From NCBI GenBank assembly GCA_965197495.1, contig OZ240210.1:7812001-7876000 (forward strand): a stretch of DNA of 64,000 bases, written 5' to 3'. Position 1 is the stretch's first letter; every line of letters begins with the position of its first letter. The stretch is from SMYC01 sp965197495. Lineage in GTDB: Bacteria > Acidobacteriota > Vicinamibacteria > Marinacidobacterales > SMYC01. Shown piece after piece: positions 54,338-63,898 of the stretch. The notes under the pieces are model-generated. The model did not search any database and was not told the DNA's origin. It saw only the letters and a program-made list of their open reading frames with translations. The position numbers and the translations under genes are program-made.

Positions 54338-55228
54338 TTGTCTTCGATTACGATGAAAGAGCTGCTCGAAGCGGGCGTGCACTTCGGCCACCAGACGAAG
54401 CGGTGGAACCCGAAGATGCGGCAGTACATCTTCGGTGAACGCAACGGGATCTATATCGTCGACTTGCAGAAGACGCTCCGGCTCTTCAAAGTGGCCCTGA
54501 AGTTCGCCACTCAGCTCGGCACCGAGGGAAAGAAAGTCCTGTTCATCGGGACGAAGCGTCAGGCCCAGGAAGTCGTGGCCGAAGAGGCTCAGCGTGCCGG
54601 CATGTACTACGTCAACGAGCGCTGGCTCGGCGGGCTTCTCACGAACTACGTAACGATCGAGAAGAGCATCGCCCGGCTACGCGAGCTGACCTCCATGATG
54701 GAAGAAGGGCGTTTCGACGAGCTTTCCAAAAAAGAGCTCTCTCGTCTAGACAAAGAGCGCAAGCGTCTCGACAAGAACCTGCGCGGTATTATCGACATGG
54801 GTGGTCTACCGCATGCGATTTTCGTCGTGGACGCCAACCGGGAAGAGATCGCCGTGCACGAAGCGCGGAAGCTCGGGATTCCCGTGATCGCTATTGTCGA
54901 TACCAACTGCGACCCGGACGTCGTGGACTACGTGATTCCGGGCAACGACGATGCGCTCCGTGCGATCAAGCTCTTCACGTCGCGCATCGCGGATGCCGTC
55001 ATTGCCGGACGCGATATGACAAAGGCGCCCGAAGCCGGGGCCGCGTCGGGCTCGGTGGAAAAAGAAAGCTCGAAGGAAGCGTCGAGCGCCTCCGAGCCGC
55101 CGGCTGAGCCGGCTACGCAAACTGAGCCAGCTGAGCCAGCTGAGAACGCCAAGCCAGCTGAGCCAGCTGAGAATGCCAAGCCAGCTGAGGAAGATTCGGC
55201 GCCGGCGACGACATCTCCTCCCGCCTGA
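54338..55228 (+). CDS. rpsB: Ribosomal protein S2 with acidic Pro/Ala tail
   Basis: This 296-residue protein has the S2 core: MKELLEAGVHFGHQTKRWNP, KVLFIGTKRQAQEVVAEEAQ, VNERWLGGLLTNYVTIEKSI and AIVDTNCDPDVVDYVIPGND. After about residue 235 it adds a low-complexity tail with a repeated Ala-Glu-Pro-Ala-Glu unit (QTEPAEPAENAKPAE, partly duplicated). It starts at a TTG at 54338 with GGGAGG 7 bases upstream. It precedes tsf, the usual pair. Confidence 0.95.
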   Translation: MSSITMKELLEAGVHFGHQTKRWNPKMRQYIFGERNGIYIVDLQKTLRLFKVALKFATQLGTEGKKVLFIGTKRQAQEVVAEEAQRAGMYYVNERWLGGLLTNYVTIEKSIARLRELTSMMEEGRFDELSKKELSRLDKERKRLDKNLRGIIDMGGLPHAIFVVDANREEIAVHEARKLGIPVIAIVDTNCDPDVVDYVIPGNDDALRAIKLFTSRIADAVIAGRDMTKAPEAGAASGSVEKESSKEASSASEPPAEPATQTEPAEPAENAKPAEPAENAKPAEEDSAPATTSPPA

Positions 55229-55320
55229 CACCCGACGCGCGTACACGTGGGCTAGTTTCCCGGGGACTAACATCCCCTGATTATTCTCTTGCTACCGCAT
55301 TCTTAGAAGAGGCTAGAACC

Positions 55321-55929
55321 ATGACCATTTCCGCACAGCAAGTCAAAGCGCTCCGCGAAAGAACGGGCTCTGGACTCATGGAGTGCAAAAAGGCGCTCCA
55401 GGAAGCCGATGGCAACGTCGATGAAGCCGTCACCATCCTCCGCAAGAAAGGGCAGGCGACCGCAGAAAAGAAATCCGGACGCTCGACGACAGAGGGGCGC
55501 GTCGGCTCCTACATCCACACGGGCGGGCGCGTGGGCGTTCTCATCGAGGTGAATTGCGAGACCGACTTCGTGGCCAATACCGACGAGTTCCAAGAGCTCG
55601 TGCGGGATCTCGGCATGCAAGTGGCCGCGGCGGCGCCTTCGGCGGCCCGGTGGGTGCGCCGAGAGGACGTCCCGGCGGACGCGCTCGACAAAGAGCGCGA
55701 GATCCTCAAGAGCCAAGCGGAAGCCTCCGGTAAGCCGGCCAACGTGATCGAGAAGATCGTCGAGGGCAGACTCTCGAAGTTCTATTCGGAGAACGTGCTT
55801 CTCGAACAGGCCTTCATCAAGAATCCCGATCAGTCGGTCGAGGAGTTCCTGAAATCCCGAATCGCGGTGCTCAAAGAGAACATTCAAGTTCGCCGCTTCG
55901 TGCGGTTTGAACGCGGCGAAGCTCTTTAG
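55321..55929 (+). CDS. tsf: Elongation factor Ts
   Basis: The 202-residue nucleotide-exchange factor for EF-Tu has the UBA-like N-terminus (VKALRERTGSGLMECKKALQ), the TDFVANTDEF motif (NCETDFVANTDEFQELVRDL), and a single core subdomain, as in the short thermophile-type proteins rather than the 283-residue E. coli form. The ending VRRFVRFERGE is family-typical. It follows rpsB by 92 bases. Confidence 0.95.
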   Translation: MTISAQQVKALRERTGSGLMECKKALQEADGNVDEAVTILRKKGQATAEKKSGRSTTEGRVGSYIHTGGRVGVLIEVNCETDFVANTDEFQELVRDLGMQVAAAAPSAARWVRREDVPADALDKEREILKSQAEASGKPANVIEKIVEGRLSKFYSENVLLEQAFIKNPDQSVEEFLKSRIAVLKENIQVRRFVRFERGEAL

Positions 55930-56017
55930 TACTCTCCTACCTCATCGAAGGGAGCTCTGAGCCGAGCCGAAGCGCCGCGCGCGCGGCGCGAGCGATGGGG
56001 CCCCACAGCATAGATTG

Positions 56018-56749
56018 ATGTCGAAGAAGCCTGTCCTCGATATGTCTGCCTTCAAGCGCATTCTCGTCAAACTCTCCGGAGAGGTCCTGATGGGCGATCA
56101 GTCGTTCGGGATCGATCCCGAAGTCGCCTCCAAAATGGCGGAGGAGCTCCAGGAAGTCCACTCTCTCGGAGTTCAGACGTCCTGCGTGATCGGCGGGGGT
56201 AACATCTTTCGCGGGGTGGCACCGTCCGCACGCGGGATGGACCGCGTCGCCGCCGACCATATGGGCATGCTCGCGACGGTCATCAACGCGGTGGCGCTAC
56301 AGGACGCACTCGAGAAACTAGGCATCAATACCCGCGTCATGTCGGCGATCGAGATGCGCGAGGTCGCGGAGCCCTTCATCCGCCGCCGCGCGATTCGCCA
56401 TCTCGAAAAGGGGCGGATCGTGATCTTCGCCGCGGGCACGGGCAATCCTTATTTTTCGACGGATACCGCGGCCGCGCTCCGCGCGATGGAGATCAAAGCC
56501 GACATCATCTTGAAGGGAACACGCGTCGACGGAATCTATTCCGCCGACCCGGAAAAACACCCCGACGCCGAGTTCTTCGATCACATCACCTACATGCAAG
56601 TGCTTGAAAAAGGCCTCAAGGTGATGGACACGACGGCCATCTCTTTATGTCTCGATAACTCGCTCCCCATCATCGTCTTCGACATCAAACAACGAGGCAA
56701 CATGAAGCGAGTCGTGGCCGGCGAAAAAATCGGGACTCGAGTCGATTGA
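56018..56749 (+). CDS. pyrH: UMP kinase
   Basis: This roughly 243-residue amino-acid-kinase-fold enzyme makes UDP from UMP. It shows RILVKLSGEVLMGDQSFGID, CVIGGGNIFRGVAPS, RVAADHMGMLATVINAVALQ, VIFAAGTGNPYFSTDTAAAL and LKGTRVDGIYSADPEKHPDA. The ATG at 56018 gives MSKKPVLDMSAFKR; a second ATG at 56042 is possible. It supplies the nucleotides needed by pyrG. It follows tsf and precedes frr, a classic order. Confidence 0.95.
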   Translation: MSKKPVLDMSAFKRILVKLSGEVLMGDQSFGIDPEVASKMAEELQEVHSLGVQTSCVIGGGNIFRGVAPSARGMDRVAADHMGMLATVINAVALQDALEKLGINTRVMSAIEMREVAEPFIRRRAIRHLEKGRIVIFAAGTGNPYFSTDTAAALRAMEIKADIILKGTRVDGIYSADPEKHPDAEFFDHITYMQVLEKGLKVMDTTAISLCLDNSLPIIVFDIKQRGNMKRVVAGEKIGTRVD

Positions 56750-56770
56750 ATCTCTGAGAGGAGGATGGTC

Positions 56771-57328
56771 ATGCAAAAAGAGCTCATCGCAGACGCCAAA
56801 CACCGGATGGACAAGACCCTCGAGATCCTCCAGAAGGATCTCGCTTCGGTCCGGACCGGGCGCGCTTCTCTAGCCATTTTGGACGGTGTCACCGTCGATT
56901 ATTACGGAGCCCCGACGCCTCTCAATCAGATCGCCAATCTGGCCGTGCCCGAAGGCAATCTGATCACCGTCCAGCCGTGGGAGCCACCCTTGCTCGAGAC
57001 GATCGAAAAAGCGATTCTTTCGTCGGATCTCGACTTGAACCCGGCCAATGACGGCAAGACCCTCCGCATCCACATCCCTCCGCTTACGGAAGAACGGCGT
57101 AAGCTACTCGTCAAGCAGGTAGGCAAGATGGCGGAAGTAGGCCGCACCGCGCTCCGCCAGGTACGCCGGGACGTGAACGATCGGCTCAAGCGAATGCTCA
57201 AAGACAAGGAGATCTCGGAGGACGACGAGAAGCGCGCTCTCAAGGAAGTGCAGGGCCTGACCGACGAGCACGTCAACAAGGTGGACGAGATCGTGAAGAA
57301 CAAAGAGCAGGAGTTGATGACCGTCTAG
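56771..57328 (+). CDS. frr: Ribosome recycling factor
   Basis: The 185-residue L-shaped factor splits post-termination ribosomes with EF-G. Characteristic pieces are DAKHRMDKTLEILQKDLASV, RTGRASLAILDGVTVDYYGA, RIHIPPLTEERRKLLVKQVG and the C-terminal DEIVKNKEQELMTV. The ATG at 56771 sits 6 bases from GAGAGGAGG, whereas the ATG at 56765 has no spacing, so I take the former; this gives the family's usual 185 residues. Confidence 0.96.
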   Translation: MQKELIADAKHRMDKTLEILQKDLASVRTGRASLAILDGVTVDYYGAPTPLNQIANLAVPEGNLITVQPWEPPLLETIEKAILSSDLDLNPANDGKTLRIHIPPLTEERRKLLVKQVGKMAEVGRTALRQVRRDVNDRLKRMLKDKEISEDDEKRALKEVQGLTDEHVNKVDEIVKNKEQELMTV

Positions 57329-57462
57329 TTCTTTTTATCGGCGAAAGGGCAGAGGAGACGTTCTTTACTCACCTCGAATGTTCTCGTACGGGAGAGTCGT
57401 ATGAGAAGCTCGAGATTCAGCATCTGTCGCGAGCCCGCGCTCCCCTGCTCGCTCGCTACGAC

Positions 57463-58506
57463 ATGGATCGGGCGCGCGCCTCGTTCCAGCCGGACGCGCT
57501 CACGGGCCGTCCATTCAACATCTGGCGCTACCGGGAGCTTCTGCCGCTAGCCGACACCCGCCAGATCCTTTCTCTCGGCGAAGGCGGCACGCCGCTTCTG
57601 CGAGCTGATCGGCAAGGGGCTCGGCTCGGACTGTCCCGCCTCTACATCAAAGATGAAGGCCTGAACCCCACCGCAAGCTTCAAGGTGCGAGGGATGGCGG
57701 TCGCTGTGTCGATGGCGGTCGCTCTCGGCGCGAAAGAGCTCGCCGTGGCCTCGGCTGGCAACGCCGGAGGCGCTCTCGCCGCCTACGCAGCGCGGGCGGG
57801 CTTGCCGGCTCACGTCGTCGTGCCGCGAGACGCACCGCGCGGGAGTGTCGCGGAAGCCGAAGCGTTCGGCGCGGAGGTGACCTATGTCGACGGCTTGATT
57901 GGCGACGCCGGCCGTCTCGTGGCGGAGCGCTCAGCGCGCCACGGATGGTACGACCTTTCGACGTTGAAAGAGCCCTATCGCCTCGAGGACAAGAAGACGA
58001 TGGGTTACGAGCTCTTCGAGCAGCTCGATAGAACGCTTCCCGACGTCATCCTCTATCCCACGGGTGGCGGGACCGGCCTCGTCGGGATGTGGAAGGCTTT
58101 CGACGAGATGGGAGCGCTCGGGTGGATTGGTAGCGGCCGGCCGCAGTTCGTATCGGTACAGTCCTCGGGCTGCGCTCCTCTCGTGCGCGCGATGGAAAGC
58201 GGCGCGGAAACGTGCACTCCTTGGGAAAACGCCGCCACCATCGCCCCCGGGCTGCGCGTTCCCAAAGCTCTCGGTGATTTTCTGATCCTACGTGCGCTGC
58301 GCGAGACAAAAGGGCGGGCCGTCGCGGTCACCGACGACGAGCTCATGGAAGCAAGCCGCGCGCTCACCGAGACCGAAGGCATCTTCGCTTGCCCCGAAGG
58401 CGGAGCTTGTCTCGCCGCGCTCGAGGCTCTCGTCGACGAGAGTTGGGTGGGCGACGATGAGACCGTCGTTTTGTTCAACACGGCATCTGGAGCCAAGTAT
58501 TTCTGA
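57463..58506 (+). CDS. thrC: Threonine synthase
   Basis: This PLP-dependent enzyme converts O-phosphohomoserine to threonine. The PLP Lys is in DEGLNPTASFKVRGMAV, the phosphate-binding segment SAGNAGGALAAYAAR and a glycine loop YPTGGGTGLVGMWKA follow; the end reads TVVLFNTASGAKYF. From the ATG at 57463 it is 347 residues. However the same frame upstream, from about 57370, encodes conserved threonine synthase sequence (HLECSRTGESYEKLE, then ARAPLLARYD), so the true protein is about 30 residues longer, yet no ATG, GTG or TTG precedes it. It overlaps the next gene by one base (TGATG). Confidence 0.88.
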   Translation: MDRARASFQPDALTGRPFNIWRYRELLPLADTRQILSLGEGGTPLLRADRQGARLGLSRLYIKDEGLNPTASFKVRGMAVAVSMAVALGAKELAVASAGNAGGALAAYAARAGLPAHVVVPRDAPRGSVAEAEAFGAEVTYVDGLIGDAGRLVAERSARHGWYDLSTLKEPYRLEDKKTMGYELFEQLDRTLPDVILYPTGGGTGLVGMWKAFDEMGALGWIGSGRPQFVSVQSSGCAPLVRAMESGAETCTPWENAATIAPGLRVPKALGDFLILRALRETKGRAVAVTDDELMEASRALTETEGIFACPEGGACLAALEALVDESWVGDDETVVLFNTASGAKYF

Positions 58507-59705
58507 TGACGAAGAAGCTCTATCTAGAAGACCCCTACGTCACGTCTTTCGAGGCCGAGATCCTCGAGACGCGCGATCTGCCCGAAGGCACCGCCCTCGT
58601 ATTCGACGCGACCCACTTCTATCCCGAATCCGGTGGACAGCCCTACGATTTGGGTACGATCGACGGGATCGCGGTCACGAAGGTGCTGGAGTCCGAGGGC
58701 GACACGATTCTCCACTTCGTCGAGAAGCGTCCCGAACGCATACACGTTCATTGTGAGATCGACACCGCGAGGCGGCACGATCACATGCAACAGCATTCGG
58801 GCCAGCACGTGCTCTCCGCCGCTTTCGTCCGCGAGGCCGGAGCCGAGACGACGTCCTTCCATCTCGGCGCCAAGGTCTCGACGATCGATCTCGATAAATC
58901 TCTCCTGTCAGAGAAAGAGATCGACGCGGCCGAACGCGCCGCTAACGACGTCGTCGCGCGCGCCGTTCCGATCAAGAGCCGCTTCGTCTCCAGCGTCGAA
59001 GCTCTAACCCTCGAGCTCAGAAAAACGCCACCGAAACAAGACTCGCTTCGCATCGTGGAAGTGGAAGGCTTCGACCATCAAGCCTGCTGCGGTACGCACC
59101 CACGCTCGAGTGCGGAGATCGGTCCGGTCGTCATCCGCGGTCTCGAAAAGCTCAAAGGCGGCACCCGGGTCGAGTTTCTCTGCGGCGAGCGCGCGCTTCG
59201 AGACTACCGCACGACCGTGCGCCGAGTCCGATCGCTCGCGAGCGTTCTCAGCAGCTCGGAAGCCGAGCTCGTCGAGACGGCCAAGAAGCTTCAGGACGAG
59301 CGCAAATCGATGGGAAAGGAGCTAACGCGGCTCAGAAGCGAGGCGCTCGCGTCGAGCGCGGAAACCTGGATGCGAGACGCCGATACCATCGGCGATATGC
59401 GTGTTCTCGCCCGGGAAATCACGGGTGTCGGCCCCGCGGAGCTCCGGGCGATCGCGATAGAGCTCGCGGCTGAGCCCGGGCGTGTTTTACTCCTGGGTGC
59501 TATCGACGACGGACGCGCGCATCTCGTCTTCGCACGCTCGATAGACGTCGACGCTCCAATGGGAGAGCTCCTACGTGGATCCGTTGGGCTCGTCGGCGGC
59601 CGCGGCGGCGGTTCGCCGCAAGTATCTCAAGGCGGCGGCCCCGACACCCAGAGGCTTCAAGAAGCGCTCGAAGACGCGCGCTCGACGCTCGCCGAGCGAC
59701 TTTGA
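58506..59705 (+). CDS. AlaX-like alanyl-tRNA editing protein with DHHA1 domain
   Basis: The 399-residue protein resembles the C-terminal half of alanyl-tRNA synthetase without the catalytic core. It has a beta-barrel start (FDATHFYPESGGQPYDLGTI), the editing-domain metal motifs HSGQHVLSAAF and CCGTHPRSSAEIG, a coiled coil (EAELVETAKKLQDERKSMGK) and a glycine-rich DHHA1 domain (LVGGRGGGSPQVSQGGG). It should deacylate mischarged tRNA-Ala in trans, for example Ser-tRNA-Ala. Its start overlaps the thrC stop. Length fits the AlaX-L class. Confidence 0.88.
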   Translation: MTKKLYLEDPYVTSFEAEILETRDLPEGTALVFDATHFYPESGGQPYDLGTIDGIAVTKVLESEGDTILHFVEKRPERIHVHCEIDTARRHDHMQQHSGQHVLSAAFVREAGAETTSFHLGAKVSTIDLDKSLLSEKEIDAAERAANDVVARAVPIKSRFVSSVEALTLELRKTPPKQDSLRIVEVEGFDHQACCGTHPRSSAEIGPVVIRGLEKLKGGTRVEFLCGERALRDYRTTVRRVRSLASVLSSSEAELVETAKKLQDERKSMGKELTRLRSEALASSAETWMRDADTIGDMRVLAREITGVGPAELRAIAIELAAEPGRVLLLGAIDDGRAHLVFARSIDVDAPMGELLRGSVGLVGGRGGGSPQVSQGGGPDTQRLQEALEDARSTLAERL

Positions 59706-59825
59706 CGGGTTCGAGCAAGATCAATATTAAGAAAAGCGTTACGCCGAGTGGAGTGCAGGCGCGTGTAACCGTAGGGAGAGAGTGACCGACAATGCCTCTT
59801 TCGATTAGCATGCGGGTTCCAAGTT

Positions 59826-60448
59826 CTCCCATAGTGCACGTTTCCTGCACCCCCTCTGAAATTCCGTACGTCGGGTTTTCCCCAGTACGGCTTCAAACCG
59901 AGATTCAGCCGAGACCTTCACGACGACATAACGACAAGACACCGAGGTTAAGCGCGAGACCCGCATGCGCTCAGTATCGCGCCGCTTATACGCGGCCAAA
60001 GTCCGGGTATTGAGATCCTGTAGCCCAAAGGCATTTCTGACGAATCTCGTGGCTCGGACGACTCGGTCCAGAGGCCCTTGGCTCCCCAGGAGGTTATGTT
60101 GTCCTCCCAGCTCATCGCTTACTATGGCCTCATCCGACACTCTCGCCGGCTCCCTCTGGCTTATTTTCTTCGTCCATCGGGTCTTTGCCCTACGGTCTCG
60201 TATGGGCTGCGGGCGAGAGCTTCCCCAATTTAAGCAACGTGTCTGTTCCACCGCGCCATCTCCCGTACCCCGGGTAGCTGGTCGGTTGCTCTTGGTCATT
60301 TCTTCACCGACCACTATGGCCTTATCCTTCTTTGCAAAGGCTCGGCGCCCAACCATGTCCACGCGCTCCGGTTCTAGCGTGGTTTGCGTAACGAGGCTGC
60401 AGAGTTCGCTTCATGCTACGGCTCGGTGGATTGCTTGCCCTACTCCGG
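59826..60448 (-). other. Group II intron-like fragment without reverse transcriptase
   Basis: On the minus strand 59858-59894 reads like intron domain V: CCGTAC pairs with GTACGG across a GGGGAAAACCC hairpin, with an AC bulge just before GTACGG and AGC at the 5' side. A following hairpin at 59826-59857 (GTGCA...TGCAC, then CTAT) resembles domain VI. The remaining ~550 bases on this strand give long frames with a group II leader-like region (KISQREPARVSDEAIV), but no reverse-transcriptase domain. The 5' end is cut by the IS1634-type element. I judged this by eye; structure modelling is needed. Confidence 0.5.
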
Positions 60449-62459
60449 CTAGCCCATGTTTACCCTTTATGAGCACCCTAACGCTCGTAAGTGACTGAAT
60501 TCAAAGGAACGGGGGTTGGATTTCGCCCAAAACGTAGAGACAGAGATTGTGCTTTGAGCGCCATTAATACGTTGTAATCGTGGACAATGACATGTAGTAT
60601 GCGTGAGGACAGGTTATGTTCTTCCGCATCGTTCGGGCCGCAGGCGGCAAAGGGGTTCAACATGAGTATGTCCGCCTGGTCGAGTCGTATCGGGAGCACG
60701 GCAAGCCGAAGCAACGCGTAGTGTGCAACTTGGGGCGCAAGGATCTCCTAGTTGCCAATCTCGACTCCCTCAATCGGTTGCTTGGGGCCGGTGAACCGGC
60801 CGACACCGAGCGAGCAGCCGAGCAGGTCGCGGGGGCAGACGCGTGGGATTGGGGTCCGATGCTGGTGACGGCGACGCTGTGGCGCGAGTTCGGGCTGGAG
60901 CAGATTCTCGACCGGCTCGGGGGCCGCGGCAAGCGGGACGGAGTGGCGCTAAGCGAGCGAGCTTTGGTGCTGGTCGCCAACCGGCTATGTGCTCCGTCAA
61001 GCGAGCACGGTCTGGCGCGCTGGCTCGAGACCGACTTCGTCTGCGACCGGCAGGGGCGGCGGTGGGTGCCGCAGTGGCGCGATGATGGGGAACGGCGAGC
61101 GAGTCGCTCCCCGCGGGTTCGCGTGGAGTTTCGCCAACTCAAGCAATGGTACCGAACGCTCGACCAGCTGCATGCCCGCAAAGAACAGATCGAGAAGGAG
61201 CTGTTTTTGCGCTTGCGGGATCTGTTTTCGCTTGAGGTTGATATGGTGTTTTACGACCTGACGTCGACGTACTTCGAAGGTCAAGGCCCTCCGGGGCTCG
61301 GCGCCCACGGCTACAGTCGCGACCGCAGACCGCGTAACCGGCAAGTGCTTATCGGTCTGGTGATGGTGGACGGTTGGCCGATCGCCCACCATGTTTTCGC
61401 CGGCAACTGGCGTGACGCGAAAACGGTGCCGCAGGTGCTCAACGATCTCAACGAACGATTCGGTTTGCACCGCGTGGTTTTTGTCGGCGACCGAGGGATG
61501 GTAACGAGCGACAGCCTGGCAGTGGTGCGCTCGCGCAAGCAGGGCTATCTCGTCGGGCTGCAAAGACGACGGCGCGAGGAGGTCTATCCTTACATCGAGC
61601 GCGCCAGCGGAGAGTGGATCGACTGCCCTGGTGGCATCACGGTGAGCGAAAAAGCCGAGCCACCTAAGACTCGTGTGCAAGAAGTCCGCTCCGAGCAGTC
61701 TGGGGTGCGCATCTTCGTCGTTCACAGCGACGAAAGGCTCGCCTACGAGCGCGGGCAGAGGCTGCGGGCCATGGGACGTGCCCGTGCGGCATTCGAGGCC
61801 CTCGAGCGCCGCGTGCGCGACGGACGATTGAAAGCCCCCGAGAAAATCGGTGCCGCCGCCGCGCGCATACAGGCACGCCACCACGGTCACCGTTACTACG
61901 ACTGGGAGTACAAAAACGGTCGCTTCCGCTTCTTCGAGCACCCCGTCAACCTCAAGCGCGAGCAAGCCTACGAGGGTAAGTACGTTATTCAAACCGAGGA
62001 GCAAAACCTCTCTCCGGTCGACGCCGTGCGCCTTTACAAGGACCTAAACGAGGTCGAGCGAGCCTTCTCATGCCTTAAGGATGTCATTGAGATGCGTCCC
62101 GTTTACCACCAGACCGATGAGCGTGTGGAGGCACATCTTTTCGTAGCTACGCTGGCCTTCCTTGTGCATCGGGCTCTTGAGAAAAAGCTCAAGGTCGCCG
62201 AACTCGACCTGTCCGCAACCGAGGCACTACAAGCGCTACGCTCGGTCCGGGTCGTCGACTTACAGCTGGGTTCTGGGCGGACTAAGCGCGTCGTCACGCG
62301 CGGCACCGCTCGCGCCAACTCGATCCTGACTGCACTCGGCATCGTTGAACGCGACCCGCCAGCCTTCTCCGAGGAGGTGCTGTCAGCGTAGAGACAAACC
62401 GCCGATCTCGATCCTTTGTTTTCGATGACTTAGACACCTAAAAGGGAAACATGGGCTAG
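60449..62459 (+). mobile_element. IS1634-type insertion sequence
   Basis: A 2,011-bp element with ends CTAGCCCATGTTT (left, 60449) and its inverted copy (right, ending 62459); after one mismatch the match continues with CCTTT. The length and the single large transposase gene fit IS1634. No clear target duplication is seen; this group makes duplications of very variable length. It truncates the group II intron-like fragment on its left. Confidence 0.75.
60616..62391 (+). CDS. IS1634-family transposase
   Basis: The 591-residue DDE transposase is intact. The start (MFFRIVRAAGGKGVQHEYVR, then SYREHGKPKQRVVCNLG) is typical of IS1634. Catalytic acids lie in MVFYDLTSTYFEG, VVFVGDRGMVTSDSL and the Y-rich C-terminal DLNEVERAFSCLKDVIEMRP. 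The final region (VEAHLFVATLAFLVHRALEK) is conserved as well. It is likely able to mobilise the element. Confidence 0.93.
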   Translation: MFFRIVRAAGGKGVQHEYVRLVESYREHGKPKQRVVCNLGRKDLLVANLDSLNRLLGAGEPADTERAAEQVAGADAWDWGPMLVTATLWREFGLEQILDRLGGRGKRDGVALSERALVLVANRLCAPSSEHGLARWLETDFVCDRQGRRWVPQWRDDGERRASRSPRVRVEFRQLKQWYRTLDQLHARKEQIEKELFLRLRDLFSLEVDMVFYDLTSTYFEGQGPPGLGAHGYSRDRRPRNRQVLIGLVMVDGWPIAHHVFAGNWRDAKTVPQVLNDLNERFGLHRVVFVGDRGMVTSDSLAVVRSRKQGYLVGLQRRRREEVYPYIERASGEWIDCPGGITVSEKAEPPKTRVQEVRSEQSGVRIFVVHSDERLAYERGQRLRAMGRARAAFEALERRVRDGRLKAPEKIGAAAARIQARHHGHRYYDWEYKNGRFRFFEHPVNLKREQAYEGKYVIQTEEQNLSPVDAVRLYKDLNEVERAFSCLKDVIEMRPVYHQTDERVEAHLFVATLAFLVHRALEKKLKVAELDLSATEALQALRSVRVVDLQLGSGRTKRVVTRGTARANSILTALGIVERDPPAFSEEVLSA

Positions 62460-62481
62460 GACGTTTACTTTCGAGCTTTCA

Positions 62482-62505
62482 CCTCCTGGAGTCGCCTCCA
62501 GGAGG
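62482..62505. terminator. Perfect 10-bp hairpin after the IS element
   Basis: CCTCCTGGAG and CTCCAGGAGG form a perfect stem with the loop TCGC. There is no T tract, so it may be an incomplete terminator or a structured repeat. It lies in the 175-base gap between the IS1634-type element and the ISL3 remnant. Confidence 0.4.
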
Positions 62506-62633
62506 CGTCGAGTATAACTACGCAGGCACATGACCAATTCCTGCGGCCGGACTTTCACCGGCAAGACACGCACCGTATGGGCTGCGGGCAAAGGCGCAAA
62601 GGAAAAGCAAGAAAAAGAGCCTCTCCTGCCATT

Positions 62634-63898
62634 TCAGTGGATCCTCTCGAGGGTGAGACCGCCACAGTTTAGGTAGACGAGACTGATGAGAGCTTCGGCA
62701 GGGTGGAGTCCAAAGCTGCGGTGGCTCAGCAGCCGGATTTTGTTGTTCATTCCTTCGAGTCGGCCGTTGCTGAGTCTCCACGTGACCCACGCGATGACGC
62801 CATCGAAGTGGCTGCGATCATCTTCGCCGCGCGTTTGACGGGCTCTATCCTCGAGCTCATAGCGCGCCGCAGCCATCCTCGGAGAAACTTCTTGACCCAT
62901 GTCTCGGTTTTGTAGGTGTAGAGGTCCATGAAGTCGTCGCGCAGAAGCATGGCGCGGTAGAGGCGACGATTAGCTCGCACCTGCTCGCGGAGCACCCGTT
63001 TGTCTTTCGCGCTGCGGTTGTGTTTGGCCTTGAGAAGGGGAAACTTGGTGTTCTTGAGGTTGCGCCGGGCAGTCCCTTTGAGCTTGCGCACCAGCTCGCG
63101 CCGGGTCTTATCCACGGCCTCGTTCAGATGCTTGACGATGTGGAAGCGGTCAAAGATCACCCGTGCCTGAGGTCTTTGGCCCCGTGAATAGCACCTTTTC
63201 CAGGTTCTGCATACACCGTGCAGAATCACCTATAGTGGCGGCGAGCGGGTGCCCCAGCACGAGCTTCTCGCCTGCGCCCAGTGCGGCTGTTTCGCGTTTT
63301 CGTGCTTCGAAGATTTTGCGATTAGGGTTAAGTACTTGTGGCGTTTGCGGTAGCTGATCTCGTCCATCCCAATCACCCGCAATCCATCGAGCTCGCGCCG
63401 CTCATCCCGCTGCTCGGCAACCACTCGCTGGATGATCCGTCGCACCGAACGCCACGTCACTCGGAAATAGTTCGCTACGGCGCTGACGTCCGTCCTCTGT
63501 GCCAGCCACGCTACCTCTTGTTCGAAGCTTTTGGTAAAGCGGCTTCCCTTGTCGGCCCAAGGCACCTTTTCTCTGACCACTCCACACCGCCGACATACCA
63601 CTCGTCGGATCGAGTAGCGAAGATAGGTCCGGACTCCGAACAGGTCCAAGTGCCGCCAGTAGCGATTGTAGCGATCTTCGTTCTTGCGGACCTTTCGTCC
63701 GCAAATCCCGCACAGAGGCTTCCTCCTCCGTGGTACTACATCCACCACCACTCTGGCTTTGTCCGCCTGGAAGTGGAAACCTCGGACCCACAGGCCTTGC
63801 AATCCGATGAGCTTGTTGACTAACGTAGTAACGCGCATCGCGGGAACGCTCTTTTCTCTTTCGGAAAAAAAGATTCTAGCGTTCTCGCCGATGCGCAT
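62634..63898 (-). pseudogene. ISL3-family transposase, degenerate
   Basis: The minus strand carries pieces of one ISL3-type transposase. The first piece (63230-63898) has a zinc-binding CGICGRKV and a following CRRC, the HTH (AVANYFRVTWRSVRRIIQRV) and the first catalytic region IGMDEISYRKRHKYLTL. It runs into a stop at 63230-63232. In the same frame RVIFDRFHIVKHLNEAVDKT continues (62747-63229), then a further frame gives HFDGVIAWVTWRLSNGRLEG and the closing helix. At least one stop and two frame changes make it inactive. The terminal repeats are not identified. Confidence 0.8.

Noticed and set aside
59965..60498. Plus- and minus-strand frames over the intron-like fragment (also 59805-60362)
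   Set aside because: No domain, odd composition and overlap with structured RNA; I treat them as non-coding.
60199..62590. Shared 15-base stretch (GTATGGGCTGCGGGC) on both sides of the IS1634-type element as a target duplication
   Set aside because: The copies are not adjacent to the element ends, and the sequence around them differs.
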